A DNA stretch of 64,000 nucleotides from CAILUG01 sp903844415 (GTDB lineage: Bacteria > Pseudomonadota > Gammaproteobacteria > Pseudomonadales > Pseudohongiellaceae). The notes beneath the pieces were generated by a model, which saw only the letters and a program-made list of their open reading frames with translations, was not told the DNA's origin and made no database searches. The stretch covers positions 317,440 to 381,439 of the forward strand of contig CANJTS010000002.1 in assembly GCA_947477655.1 (NCBI GenBank), read 5' to 3'. Every line of letters starts with the position of its first letter. The first letter of the stretch is position 1. Shown here one piece after another: positions 33,828 through 42,274 of the stretch. The translations under genes and the position numbers were made by a program.

Positions 33828-35176
33828 AGTGTTGATGACTCTTTTATTTGCTCGGCCCACTGTTTGGAAGTTTGCAATAGTTGATCAAGGTCAATACCAG
33901 TAAGTTTGCCTTTTTCCACCACCAACTTTCCTTGTACCCACACATGGCTGACTTGCGCAGAATGTGCGCTATAAACAAGAGTAGATGCCACATCATAAAC
34001 CGGCTGGGTATTTGGAGCGTCCAGATTCACGGCGATCAAGTCTGCTATTTTGCCGACTTCCAATGTGCCGATTTGCTCCTCTAGACCCAAGACGCGGGCA
34101 CCGTTAATAGTCGCCATCTGCAAGACCTGCCAGGCGGGTAAAACACTGGCATCGTTGCTCACACCTTTGGCGAGTAGTGCTGCCAGCCGCATTTCGGTGA
34201 ACATGTCGAGATTATTGTTGCTTGCACAACTGTCGGTACCCAGTGCCACATTCACGCCGGCATTAAGTAGATCTACAACCCGGCAAAAGCCACTGGCTAG
34301 TTTTAGATTGGAAGCAGGGCAATGCACAACTTGCACGCCGTGATTGGCCAGCAAGCTGATTTCTGCATCCAGTAATTGCGTCATATGAATGCACTGTAAA
34401 CGAGGATTGAGCAGGCCAAGTTGGTGCAATCTTTCCAATGGTCTTAATCCGTTCGTTTTGATGGCATCCTGAATTTCTCGGGCATTTTCATGCATGTGAA
34501 TGTGAACACCCAGATCCAGTTCGTTAGCAAGCGTAGCGGCTTTTACCAATGAGGCATCCGAAACTGTATAGGGTGCATGTGGGCCGAATACCACGCTGAT
34601 CAAATCATTGTTGCGATACTGGTCGTGCAATTGAGTCGCTTTGGCAATGTAGTCGTCAGCGTTGTGTGCCCACGCAGTAGGGTGCTCAAAAATTGGGCTA
34701 GCCAACTGCACACGTATACCAATTGCACTCGCTTGCCTTGCGATCTGATCAGGGAAAAAATACATGTCGCTGAAACAAGTTGTACCTGCCAATAACATTT
34801 CAGCCATGGCGAGACGCGAGCCGTCCGCAACAAAGGTTTCGTTTAGCCAGCGTGCTTCAGTTGGCCAGATTTTTTGTTCCAGCCAAGTGTGTAAGGGCAG
34901 GTCATCGGCAAAACCGCGCAGCAAACTCATCGGGCCATGACCATGAGCATTGATGAGGCCGGGCAAAACCACATGTGAATCCAGTGTGAATTCCTGCTGG
35001 GCTTGATAGCGTGACTTGATGTGTGCGGTGGTTCCTAGTTCCACAATGCGGTTTTGCTTGAACACTAGACTGTGATGTTCAAGAACCTGTCCAGTTTTTG
35101 CCATTGGTAATACCCAGCGCGCATGCAAAATTGTATCTGCTTGTGCAAGTGGAATTGACATAAAAAAGTTATCCAT
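33824..35176 (-). CDS. mtaD: TRZ/ATZ-family amidohydrolase, MTA/SAH deaminase
   Basis: 450 residues (ATG 35161, five codons in, has a better GGAT site). It is an amidohydrolase with metal ligands in LINAHGHGPMS, HIHMHEN, VVHCPASNLKLASG and LGTDSCASNNNLDM. The family deaminates S-adenosylhomocysteine and 5-methylthioadenosine. In pseudomonads mtaD precedes ubiG, as here, and clears SAH made by the methyltransferase. It is divergent from gyrA. Confidence 0.9.
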   Translation of the reverse strand: MDNFFMSIPLAQADTILHARWVLPMAKTGQVLEHHSLVFKQNRIVELGTTAHIKSRYQAQQEFTLDSHVVLPGLINAHGHGPMSLLRGFADDLPLHTWLEQKIWPTEARWLNETFVADGSRLAMAEMLLAGTTCFSDMYFFPDQIARQASAIGIRVQLASPIFEHPTAWAHNADDYIAKATQLHDQYRNNDLISVVFGPHAPYTVSDASLVKAATLANELDLGVHIHMHENAREIQDAIKTNGLRPLERLHQLGLLNPRLQCIHMTQLLDAEISLLANHGVQVVHCPASNLKLASGFCRVVDLLNAGVNVALGTDSCASNNNLDMFTEMRLAALLAKGVSNDASVLPAWQVLQMATINGARVLGLEEQIGTLEVGKIADLIAVNLDAPNTQPVYDVASTLVYSAHSAQVSHVWVQGKLVVEKGKLTGIDLDQLLQTSKQWAEQIKESSTL

Positions 35177-35499
35177 AACTGCCGCCGGGTAGGCTAAAAG
35201 CAGACAGCCGAGGAGTATACAGATTCTTACTTAAAAGAAGAACTTGAGGGGCCTTTGGGTGGGTGATTTTGGCAGCAAAACAGTCTGGTTTTTAGTGCAG
35301 AAAACCAGGCCTGTTGTGCTAGAATTCAAGCTGCTTTTGGAGTAAAAAAAAATACGGTCAATCAAGTGCTTACAATGCACTGGCAAGGCTGCATACAAAG
35401 CCTTTGTCATGGCGGAAACCAAGATCAAAAGTATTTATAAATTGGCATCTCCCAGATCACTAAATCTGGGTAAAACGGCGGGGAGCTAGAAGTACGCGC
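35177..35499. other. Divergent intergenic region mtaD-gyrA
   Basis: 323 bp that should hold both promoters. AT-rich stretches and a run of nine As lie near 35345. I see no confident -35/-10 pair: TTGTCA at 35404 and TATTTA at 35432 are too far apart. The only strong structure is the hairpin at 35451-35470, just before gyrA. Confidence 0.5.
35451..35470 (+). promoter_or_regulatory. Hairpin in the gyrA leader
   Basis: CCCAGAT-CACTAA-ATCTGGG is a perfect 7-6-7 inverted repeat ending 29 bases before the gyrA ATG and 9 bases before the GGGGAG stretch. No T-run follows, so it is not a terminator. It could be an mRNA structure or an operator. Confidence 0.5.
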
Positions 35500-38202
35500 A
35501 TGGCAGAGAATCAGCAACAAATCCTATCAGTCACTATCGAAAGTGAAATGCGTCAGTCCTACCTTGATTATGCCATGAGTGTAATCGTTGGCAGGGCGCT
35601 CCCGGATGTCAGGGATGGGCTCAAGCCGGTGCATCGTCGCGTGTTGTTCGCAATGAGTGAACTCTCCAACGATTGGAACAAACCCTACAAAAAATCTGCC
35701 CGTGTAGTGGGCGATGTGATTGGTAAATATCACCCGCACGGTGATTCTGCCGTCTATGAAACAATCGTTCGTATGGCGCAGAATTTTTCTTTGCGTTATC
35801 CGCTGGTGGATGGTCAGGGTAATTTTGGTTCAGTAGACGGTGATGCAGCGGCGGCCATGCGTTATACCGAAATCCGTATGCAGAAACTTGCCCATGAGCT
35901 ATTGGCCGATTTGGAAAAAGAAACTGTCGACTTTTCCGACAATTACGACGGTACTGAAAAGATTCCTGATGTAATGCCGACACGAGTGCCCAACTTGTTG
36001 GTCAATGGGTCGTCAGGTATTGCTGTAGGTATGGCGACTAATATTCCTCCGCACAACATGCGTGAAGTTATCAGTGCTTGTATCGCGCTGATGCAAAGTC
36101 CAGATATAAATGTTGATGAACTAATGGAATACATTTCCGGTCCTGATTTTCCTACTGCTGGCATCATTAATGGTCGGGCTGGCATCGTGCAAGCCTATCG
36201 TACCGGTCGTGGAAAATTGTATATCCGGGCTCGATCTTTTATTGAGGTAGATGAGAAAACTGGCAAACAAACCATTATCGTTTCCGAGCTGCCCTATCAA
36301 GTTAACAAAGCTAGATTGATTGAGCGTATTGCTGAGCTTGTGAAAGAGAAAAAAGTGGAAGGCATTACCGAGCTGCGAGATGAGTCCGACAAGGACGGAA
36401 TGCGTATTGTGATCGAATTACGCAGAGGTGAGATGGCTGATGTGTTAATCAACAATCTTTACACGCAGACACAAATGCAGGTGGTATTTGGTATCAACAT
36501 GGTGGCTTTGCTGGACGGTCAGCCACGCTTACTCAATCTAAAGCAAATGCTGGAAGCTTTTTTAAACCACCGTCGAGAAGTGGTGACACGCCGCACTGTA
36601 TTTTTGCTGCGTAAAGCTCGTGAAAAAGGCCATATTCTGGAAGGATTGGCCGTTGCTCTGGCCAATATAGATGCAGTTATTGAGCTGATTAAAAAATCTC
36701 CTAATGCTGCCGAAGCAAAAGAAAAGCTGCTCGCACTCGCGTGGGTTTCAGCAAGTGTGGAGGCTATGCTTGCTGATGCCGGTCCCAATGCATGTCGCCC
36801 CGATGATCTGCCCGTTCAGTTTGGTTTGCATCAAGGTTCTTATTTTCTGTCTCCCGAGCAGGCACAGGCTATTCTGGAATTGCGTTTGCATCGTCTCACC
36901 GGGCTTGAACATGAAAAATTGATTTCTGATTACCAGGATCTAATTAAGCAGATTGGTGGATTTCTGGAGATTCTCGGCAGTAATACCCACCTGATGGCTG
37001 TAATAAAAGCCGAGTTGGAAGAAATCAATACTAATTATGGTGATGAGCGCAGAACCGAAATTCTGGCTTCTCAGCTGGATCTGACCACAGAAGATCTGAT
37101 CACCGAAGAAGACCGTGTGGTCACCATATCCCAAGGAGGATATGCCAAGAGTCAGCCCATGACCGATTATCAAGCACAAAAACGGGGTGGCATGGGTAAA
37201 GCTGCTGCCACGGTAAAAGATGAAGATTTTGTAGAACACTTGCTGGTTGCCAGCAGCCACGACACACTTTTGTGTTTTACCAATCGTGGCAAAGTGTATT
37301 GGTTGAAGGTGTATCAAATACCACTGGCTAGTCGGACTGCAAGGGGCAGGCCAATGGTCAATTTATTGCCACTAGAAGAAGGTGAGAGCATCACCAGCCT
37401 GCTCCCCATTCGTGAATATCGTGAAAATGAATTTGTATTCATGGCAACCGCCAAGGGCACTGTCAAGAAAACCCCTCTGACTGCTTTTTCCAATCAACGT
37501 AGTGTCGGTCTCAAAGCCATCGAGCTTGATGAAGGCGATTTGTTGATCAAGACAGCAGTGACCGATGGCAGTTGCGATGTTGTCCTCTACAGTAGTTCCG
37601 GTAAAGCCACTCGGTTTAATGAAAAATCTGTGCGTGCCATGGGCCGATCAGCGCGTGGTATTCGGGGTATTCGTCTGCAGGAAAATCAGCATATGGTCGA
37701 CATGATCATCCCACGTCAGGATGGGCAGATTTTGGCAGTGAGTGAGAATGGATATGGCAAGCGCACGCGTGTTGAAGAATTTCCCGTCAAAGGCCGTGGT
37801 GGTCAAGGTGTGAAAGGAATTCAAGCCAGTATTCGTAATGGTGCAATTGTTGGTGCAGTCCAAGTATTTGATGGCGATGAGATTATGTTGATCAGTGATA
37901 AAGGAACTCTGGTGCGCATACGTGTTGGTGAGATTTCGGTGCAAGGTCGAAATACTCAAGGTGTACGTTTGATCAAATTAAAAGAACTTGAATTATTGGT
38001 TGGTGTTGTAAGAGTTGAAGAACCTGAAACCCTTGCTGTACTCAAGCCGGCAACTCAGCTGTCTGGATTTTCGGATGGAGACGTGGACGAAGATATTGAA
38101 GATAAAGAGATAGGTGATGATGAACCTGGTAGCAACGATACCGACCTCACAGCCTTAGATGATTCTGCTGCTGACGGCTCCACCCAAAGTGATGATGAGT
38201 AA
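35500..38202 (+). CDS. gyrA: DNA gyrase subunit A
   Basis: 900 residues. The N-terminal breakage-reunion domain has the catalytic Tyr in AAAMRYTEIRM, preceded by HPHGDSAVYETIVRMAQ with Ser at the quinolone position 83 and Glu at position 87 (E. coli numbering). The C-terminal beta-pinwheel (about 540-850) carries the GyrA box (QKRGGMGK). The last 40 residues are strongly acidic, as in other GyrA tails. Gyrase adds negative supercoils to DNA. Its stop overlaps the pheA start region. GGGGAG is 14 bases from the ATG. Confidence 0.98.
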   Translation: MAENQQQILSVTIESEMRQSYLDYAMSVIVGRALPDVRDGLKPVHRRVLFAMSELSNDWNKPYKKSARVVGDVIGKYHPHGDSAVYETIVRMAQNFSLRYPLVDGQGNFGSVDGDAAAAMRYTEIRMQKLAHELLADLEKETVDFSDNYDGTEKIPDVMPTRVPNLLVNGSSGIAVGMATNIPPHNMREVISACIALMQSPDINVDELMEYISGPDFPTAGIINGRAGIVQAYRTGRGKLYIRARSFIEVDEKTGKQTIIVSELPYQVNKARLIERIAELVKEKKVEGITELRDESDKDGMRIVIELRRGEMADVLINNLYTQTQMQVVFGINMVALLDGQPRLLNLKQMLEAFLNHRREVVTRRTVFLLRKAREKGHILEGLAVALANIDAVIELIKKSPNAAEAKEKLLALAWVSASVEAMLADAGPNACRPDDLPVQFGLHQGSYFLSPEQAQAILELRLHRLTGLEHEKLISDYQDLIKQIGGFLEILGSNTHLMAVIKAELEEINTNYGDERRTEILASQLDLTTEDLITEEDRVVTISQGGYAKSQPMTDYQAQKRGGMGKAAATVKDEDFVEHLLVASSHDTLLCFTNRGKVYWLKVYQIPLASRTARGRPMVNLLPLEEGESITSLLPIREYRENEFVFMATAKGTVKKTPLTAFSNQRSVGLKAIELDEGDLLIKTAVTDGSCDVVLYSSSGKATRFNEKSVRAMGRSARGIRGIRLQENQHMVDMIIPRQDGQILAVSENGYGKRTRVEEFPVKGRGGQGVKGIQASIRNGAIVGAVQVFDGDEIMLISDKGTLVRIRVGEISVQGRNTQGVRLIKLKELELLVGVVRVEEPETLAVLKPATQLSGFSDGDVDEDIEDKEIGDDEPGSNDTDLTALDDSAADGSTQSDDE

Positions 38203-39037
38203 AAAGCAACCAAAGGGTCAGGTTGCATACCTCGGCCCAGCAGGCACATATTCACATACAGTAGCGCTGCAATGGTTTCCAGACCCTGCAAATTGTGTCC
38301 CGGTCAGTGAAATTCAGGATGTTTTTGCAAGTGTCGAAAGTGGCTTGACCGATTTTGGTGTGGTGCCTGTAGAAAACTCGAGTGAAGGATCCATAACCGT
38401 GACACTCGATAGTTTTATTGGGTCACCGTTACAAATAATTTCTGAACAGTTGTTGCGAATTAATCATTGCCTTTTGGCTGCAAAATTCACTGCCAGAACT
38501 GATATTATAAAAATCGTTTCCCATCAACAATCTTTGGCTCAATGCCGGCACTGGCTGACAAACTCCATGCCCGGAATAGAGCGACTTGCCGTCAGCAGTA
38601 ATGCAGAAGCAGCGAGAATGGCTGGCAGTCAAAAGGGAGTGGCAGCAATAGCGGGTAGAACAGCCGCTGGTCTTTACGAGTTAGATATATTAGCTGACTC
38701 GATTGAAGACAGTCCTGATAACACTACACGGTTTTTATTGCTGGCACGTGAAGGACATGCTTTATCTTCGGGTAGTAACAAAACCTCAATTATCATTTCT
38801 GCCCACAATGAACCTGGCACCCTGTTCAAAGCGTTGGAGCCTTTTCAGCGTTTCGGAGTAAATCTCACCAAACTAGAATCACGCCCGTCCCGAAAAGCTG
38901 CCTGGTCCTATTCTTTCTACGTTGATTTTGAAGGACATATAACAGACAACAAGGTTAAAGCTGCCTTACTGGAGCTAAAGCAACATGCATTAGAAGTGAA
39001 AATCTTGGGTTCTTATCCAGCTGCAGGTACGCAGTGA
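38192..39037 (+). CDS. pheA: Prephenate dehydratase PheA (no chorismate mutase domain)
   Basis: 281 residues from the first of two adjacent ATGs (38192 and 38195), which overlap the end of gyrA. AYLGPAGTYSHTVAL begins the dehydratase domain almost at residue 10. The catalytic TRF (DNTTRFLLLAREG), then the ACT domain with GTLFKAL and the Phe-binding ESRP follow. The reaction is prephenate to phenylpyruvate. Gammaproteobacterial PheA is normally about 360-390 residues with an AroQ chorismate mutase at the front. That part is absent here. The stop overlaps tyrA as TGATG. Confidence 0.95.
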   Translation: MMSKKQPKGQVAYLGPAGTYSHTVALQWFPDPANCVPVSEIQDVFASVESGLTDFGVVPVENSSEGSITVTLDSFIGSPLQIISEQLLRINHCLLAAKFTARTDIIKIVSHQQSLAQCRHWLTNSMPGIERLAVSSNAEAARMAGSQKGVAAIAGRTAAGLYELDILADSIEDSPDNTTRFLLLAREGHALSSGSNKTSIIISAHNEPGTLFKALEPFQRFGVNLTKLESRPSRKAAWSYSFYVDFEGHITDNKVKAALLELKQHALEVKILGSYPAAGTQ

Positions 39038-39966
39038 TGCAAATGTTGGCACATAAAAAAATTGTAATCGTAGGTTTAGGCTTAATTGGTGGTTCCATCG
39101 CCCGTGCACTGACAGCTCAGAATTTTATGGGCGAAATAGTCGGCGTTTGTCATGACAGTGCTGCTCTCCAACAAGCATTGGTAGATGGCAGCATCACTGG
39201 GTTTACCAACGACTTGCAAACAGCTTGTGCAGATGCCGATCTGATCATAATTGCAGTTCCGGTACTGGCGTTTACTGCGGTTTTTCAAGAACTGGCTCCC
39301 GTTTTGGCAGAGCACACAGTTGTGACAGATGTGGCCAGTGTCAAACACACTATAGTAGGAGCGGCGGAGAAAGTTTTTGGTCGAGTTCCGGTCAATCTGG
39401 TACCTGGGCATCCAATTGCAGGCTCTGAACAAAGTGGTTATGCCGCAGCAAATGCAGATTTATTCGCAGGCCGCAAAGTTATTCTTACTCCTTTAAAGCA
39501 TACCAACCCATATGCAGTAAAACTTGTTACTGAGCTTTGGCAGACAATGGGTGCAGAGGTGTTACAGATGGAGGTAACCCATCATGATGAAGTTCTGGCA
39601 GCCACTAGCCACTTGCCTCATCTGTTGGCGTTTGCTTTAGTCGATACACTTTCACAGCAAGGTCAAAGTGAAGAAATATTTCGTTATGCTGCAGGTGGTT
39701 TCCGGGATTTCACTCGTATAGCATCCAGCGATCCGGTGATGTGGCGTGATATTTTCGTAAGCAATGCTGATGCTACGGTTGCGATTCTTGATCAATATAC
39801 CAGCGATCTCGCGCTCTTGCGCAAGGCTTTGCTCGGACGGGATGCTGTGCAGTTATTTGCAATCATCAAGCGCGCCAAACAATCTCGTGACAACTTTATG
39901 GTCATGAACAAGAGTAGCACGCAAACTCCAGCAAGAAATAAACTGACTAACTCTACTGAAGAATAA
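39037..39966 (+). CDS. tyrA: Prephenate dehydrogenase TyrA
   Basis: 309 residues from ATG 39037 (GTG 39034 is one codon upstream, ATG 39043 two codons in). IVIVGLGLIGGSIARAL is the NAD-binding motif. GHPIAGSEQSGYAAA holds the catalytic His, and EVTHHDEVLAATSHLPH and GGFRDFTRIASSDP are typical. It converts prephenate to 4-hydroxyphenylpyruvate. It is a single-function protein, not fused to chorismate mutase or to aroA as in Pseudomonas. It is coupled to pheA by a one-base overlap. Confidence 0.94.
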   Translation: MQMLAHKKIVIVGLGLIGGSIARALTAQNFMGEIVGVCHDSAALQQALVDGSITGFTNDLQTACADADLIIIAVPVLAFTAVFQELAPVLAEHTVVTDVASVKHTIVGAAEKVFGRVPVNLVPGHPIAGSEQSGYAAANADLFAGRKVILTPLKHTNPYAVKLVTELWQTMGAEVLQMEVTHHDEVLAATSHLPHLLAFALVDTLSQQGQSEEIFRYAAGGFRDFTRIASSDPVMWRDIFVSNADATVAILDQYTSDLALLRKALLGRDAVQLFAIIKRAKQSRDNFMVMNKSSTQTPARNKLTNSTEE

Positions 39967-40024
39967 TTCTTTAAACTCAAGCGGCAATACTAGAATACAC
40001 TGTCTGCAAACAACGAGACTCAAC

Positions 40025-41383
40025 ATGGAAACTCAGCAACCAATAAACAAAGAAATACACGATCTGGTTTACACAGTTTCACCAGGCGGCTGTCTGCGCG
40101 GAGAAATTCGAGTTCCAGGCGATAAATCAATTTCCCATCGTTCCATTATGCTAGGTTCCCTTGCGGAGGGAACAACTACAGTCGAGGGTTTTCTGGAAGG
40201 TGAAGACAGCTTAGCTACATTGCAGGCCTTTCGTGATATGGGTGTGGTTATTGATGGGCCGACCAATGGTAGAGTTATTATCAAAGGTGTGGGTTCCAAT
40301 GGTCTGCAGGCATCTAGCAAACCTTTGTATCTGGGAAATTCCGGAACATCGATGCGACTGCTGGCTGGATTGTTGGCGGGTCAAAGTTTCAGTAGTGTTT
40401 TGACTGGAGACAGTTCCCTATCGAAACGCCCGATGAAACGAGTTGCTGATCCGCTCCGCAGCATGGGTGCCAATATAACCTTACAAGCTGGGGGGCTTGC
40501 ACCAATAGAAATTACACCGGCAGAACTGCACCCCATCACTTATGTAATGCCAGTAGCCAGCGCCCAAGTCAAATCTAGTTTGCTGTTGGCGTCTCTCTAT
40601 ATGAGCGGTGAAACGATGATTACTGAACCTGCCCCATGCCGCGATCATACTGAGCGGATGTTGCGAGGTTTCTCTTACCCCATTCAATCGGATGGAAATG
40701 TGGTACGTATACACGGTGGAGGAAAATTACGAGCCTGTCATATTAATATACCGGCGGATATTTCATCTGCTGCATTTTTTATGGTGGGTGCTAGTATTTG
40801 TCCTGGTGCAGACTTGCTGCTCAAACATGTGGGCATCAATGCAACTCGTATTGGCGTTATCAATATACTGCGCCAAATGGGTGGCAACTTAGAATTTTTG
40901 CGGGAATATGAAGCAGGTGGTGAGCCTGTAGCAGACATCAGAGTTCGTTATGCCCCACTACGCGGCATTCGTATTTCTGAGGCTCAGGTACCCTTGGCCA
41001 TTGATGAGTTTCCCGTGCTTTTTATTGCCGCTGCATGCGCAGATGGTGAAACTATACTGTCTGGAGCCGAAGAATTGCGCGTAAAAGAAAGCGATCGAAT
41101 TAAAACGATGGCTGATGGCCTCGCTATACTCGGTGTCGATCACGAAGTTAAGTCAGATGGCATCATCATCCAGGGTAAGGGGCGTGGTGGCTTGCTAGGC
41201 AAAGGTGTTATCAACAGTCACGGCGACCATCGTATTGCTATGGCTTTTACCATGGCGGCATTACGTGCCAGCGGTTCAATTCAGATTAAAGACTGTAATA
41301 ATGTAGCCACTTCCTTCCCGGGATTTGTGAGTCTGGCGCGTGCCAGTGGTATTGGCTTGCACGAATCCCGCCAAGCGGACTGA
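40025..41383 (+). CDS. aroA: 3-phosphoshikimate 1-carboxyvinyltransferase (EPSP synthase)
   Basis: 452 residues. PGDKSISHRSIMLGSLAEG binds substrate at the N-terminus, then LYLGNSGTSMRLLAGLLAG, SLSKRPMKRV, CRDHTERMLRG, the catalytic Asp in PLAIDEFPVLFIAAA, and LRVKESDRI. The DKSISHRS and EGEDSLAT stretches are nearer the class II-type enzymes, while the LGNSGT loop keeps the Gly that class II enzymes often replace. It makes EPSP in the shikimate pathway. It follows tyrA by 58 bases and precedes cmk by 14. Confidence 0.96.
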   Translation: METQQPINKEIHDLVYTVSPGGCLRGEIRVPGDKSISHRSIMLGSLAEGTTTVEGFLEGEDSLATLQAFRDMGVVIDGPTNGRVIIKGVGSNGLQASSKPLYLGNSGTSMRLLAGLLAGQSFSSVLTGDSSLSKRPMKRVADPLRSMGANITLQAGGLAPIEITPAELHPITYVMPVASAQVKSSLLLASLYMSGETMITEPAPCRDHTERMLRGFSYPIQSDGNVVRIHGGGKLRACHINIPADISSAAFFMVGASICPGADLLLKHVGINATRIGVINILRQMGGNLEFLREYEAGGEPVADIRVRYAPLRGIRISEAQVPLAIDEFPVLFIAAACADGETILSGAEELRVKESDRIKTMADGLAILGVDHEVKSDGIIIQGKGRGGLLGKGVINSHGDHRIAMAFTMAALRASGSIQIKDCNNVATSFPGFVSLARASGIGLHESRQAD

Positions 41384-41397
41384 ACAACATTCAATAG

Positions 41398-42072
41398 ATG
41401 CAAACTCTAGTACCTGTAATCACGATTGATGGCCCAAGCGGCACTGGCAAAGGCACGATCGCCCAACGATTGGCTCGGCATCTGCGTTGGCATTTTCTGG
41501 ACAGTGGTGTCTTGTACCGAGTTGTCGCAATTGGTGCAGCAATGCATGGTATTGCTGAATCTGATACCGGCGCGTTAAGTGATTTTGCCCGCCAGATGCG
41601 GGTCGTTTTCTCTAGTGAATTTGAGAGCTCCATCACCCTAGAGGGCATGGAAATTGCCGCCTTGGTTCGTACCGAGGAAGCTGGAGCTAAAGCTTCCATC
41701 ATTGCTACGCAGGCTCCCTTGCGCTCAGCTTTGTTGCAACGCCAGCATGATTTTCGCCAAGCACCAGGTCTGATAGCGGACGGGCGTGATATGGGCACGG
41801 TGGTGTTTCCGGACGCCAGCATCAAATTTTTTCTTACTGCGAGTGCGGAAATTCGGGCCGAAAGACGCCATAAGCAGTTGATAAATAAGGGGGTTAATGT
41901 TAGCCTGCGAACCCTTTTGAATGACATTCAGGTCCGCGACGAACGTGATTCTCTGCGTTTGGCAGCACCGTTGAGACAGGCTCTTGACGCAATCCTGATT
42001 GACACATCAGGTATGAGTGTTGATGAGGTTTTTTCACAAGTAATCACTCAAGTGGGGCGATTGAACAGTTGA
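41398..42072 (+). CDS. cmk: Cytidylate kinase
   Basis: 224 residues. P-loop TIDGPSGTGKGTIAQRLA, FLDSGVLYRVVAIGA for CMP binding, and DGRDMGTVVFPDASIKFFLTAS with ERRHKQL in the lid. It phosphorylates CMP and dCMP. cmk-rpsA linkage is conserved. A 202-bp gap to rpsA contains a hairpin. Confidence 0.96.
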   Translation: MQTLVPVITIDGPSGTGKGTIAQRLARHLRWHFLDSGVLYRVVAIGAAMHGIAESDTGALSDFARQMRVVFSSEFESSITLEGMEIAALVRTEEAGAKASIIATQAPLRSALLQRQHDFRQAPGLIADGRDMGTVVFPDASIKFFLTASAEIRAERRHKQLINKGVNVSLRTLLNDIQVRDERDSLRLAAPLRQALDAILIDTSGMSVDEVFSQVITQVGRLNS

Positions 42073-42166
42073 AGTCAATCAAGTTCCACAAAAGCACAGA
42101 TGGAATTCCTGAAGTGTAGCCGCAACCCTGGCTTTGCTTTAAGTATGTAAGTAGAAAACCCCCGGT

Positions 42167-42182
42167 CAGCCAGCCCTGGCTG
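42167..42182 (+). promoter_or_regulatory. Hairpin in the rpsA leader
   Basis: CAGCCA-GCCC-TGGCTG forms a six-base stem and four-base loop in the 202-bp cmk-rpsA gap. S1 represses its own translation through a structured leader in E. coli, and this leader could do the same. A second, weaker stem (CTTTG/CAAAG, about 42235-42255) lies nearer the ATG. The role is inferred from position. Confidence 0.4.
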
Positions 42183-42274
42183 GGTACTATTAATCTGACT
42201 CCCGTACTGGCTGGATTACGGAAATTGCACGGCAGCTTTGTCTTAACTGCAAAGACCGGCAATCAGGAAATATT

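Noticed and set aside
35500..38202. Glu at the GyrA position equal to E. coli Asp87 as a quinolone-resistance mutation
   Set aside because: Glu occurs naturally at this site in other gammaproteobacteria, and Ser83 is unchanged. It gives no evidence of selection.
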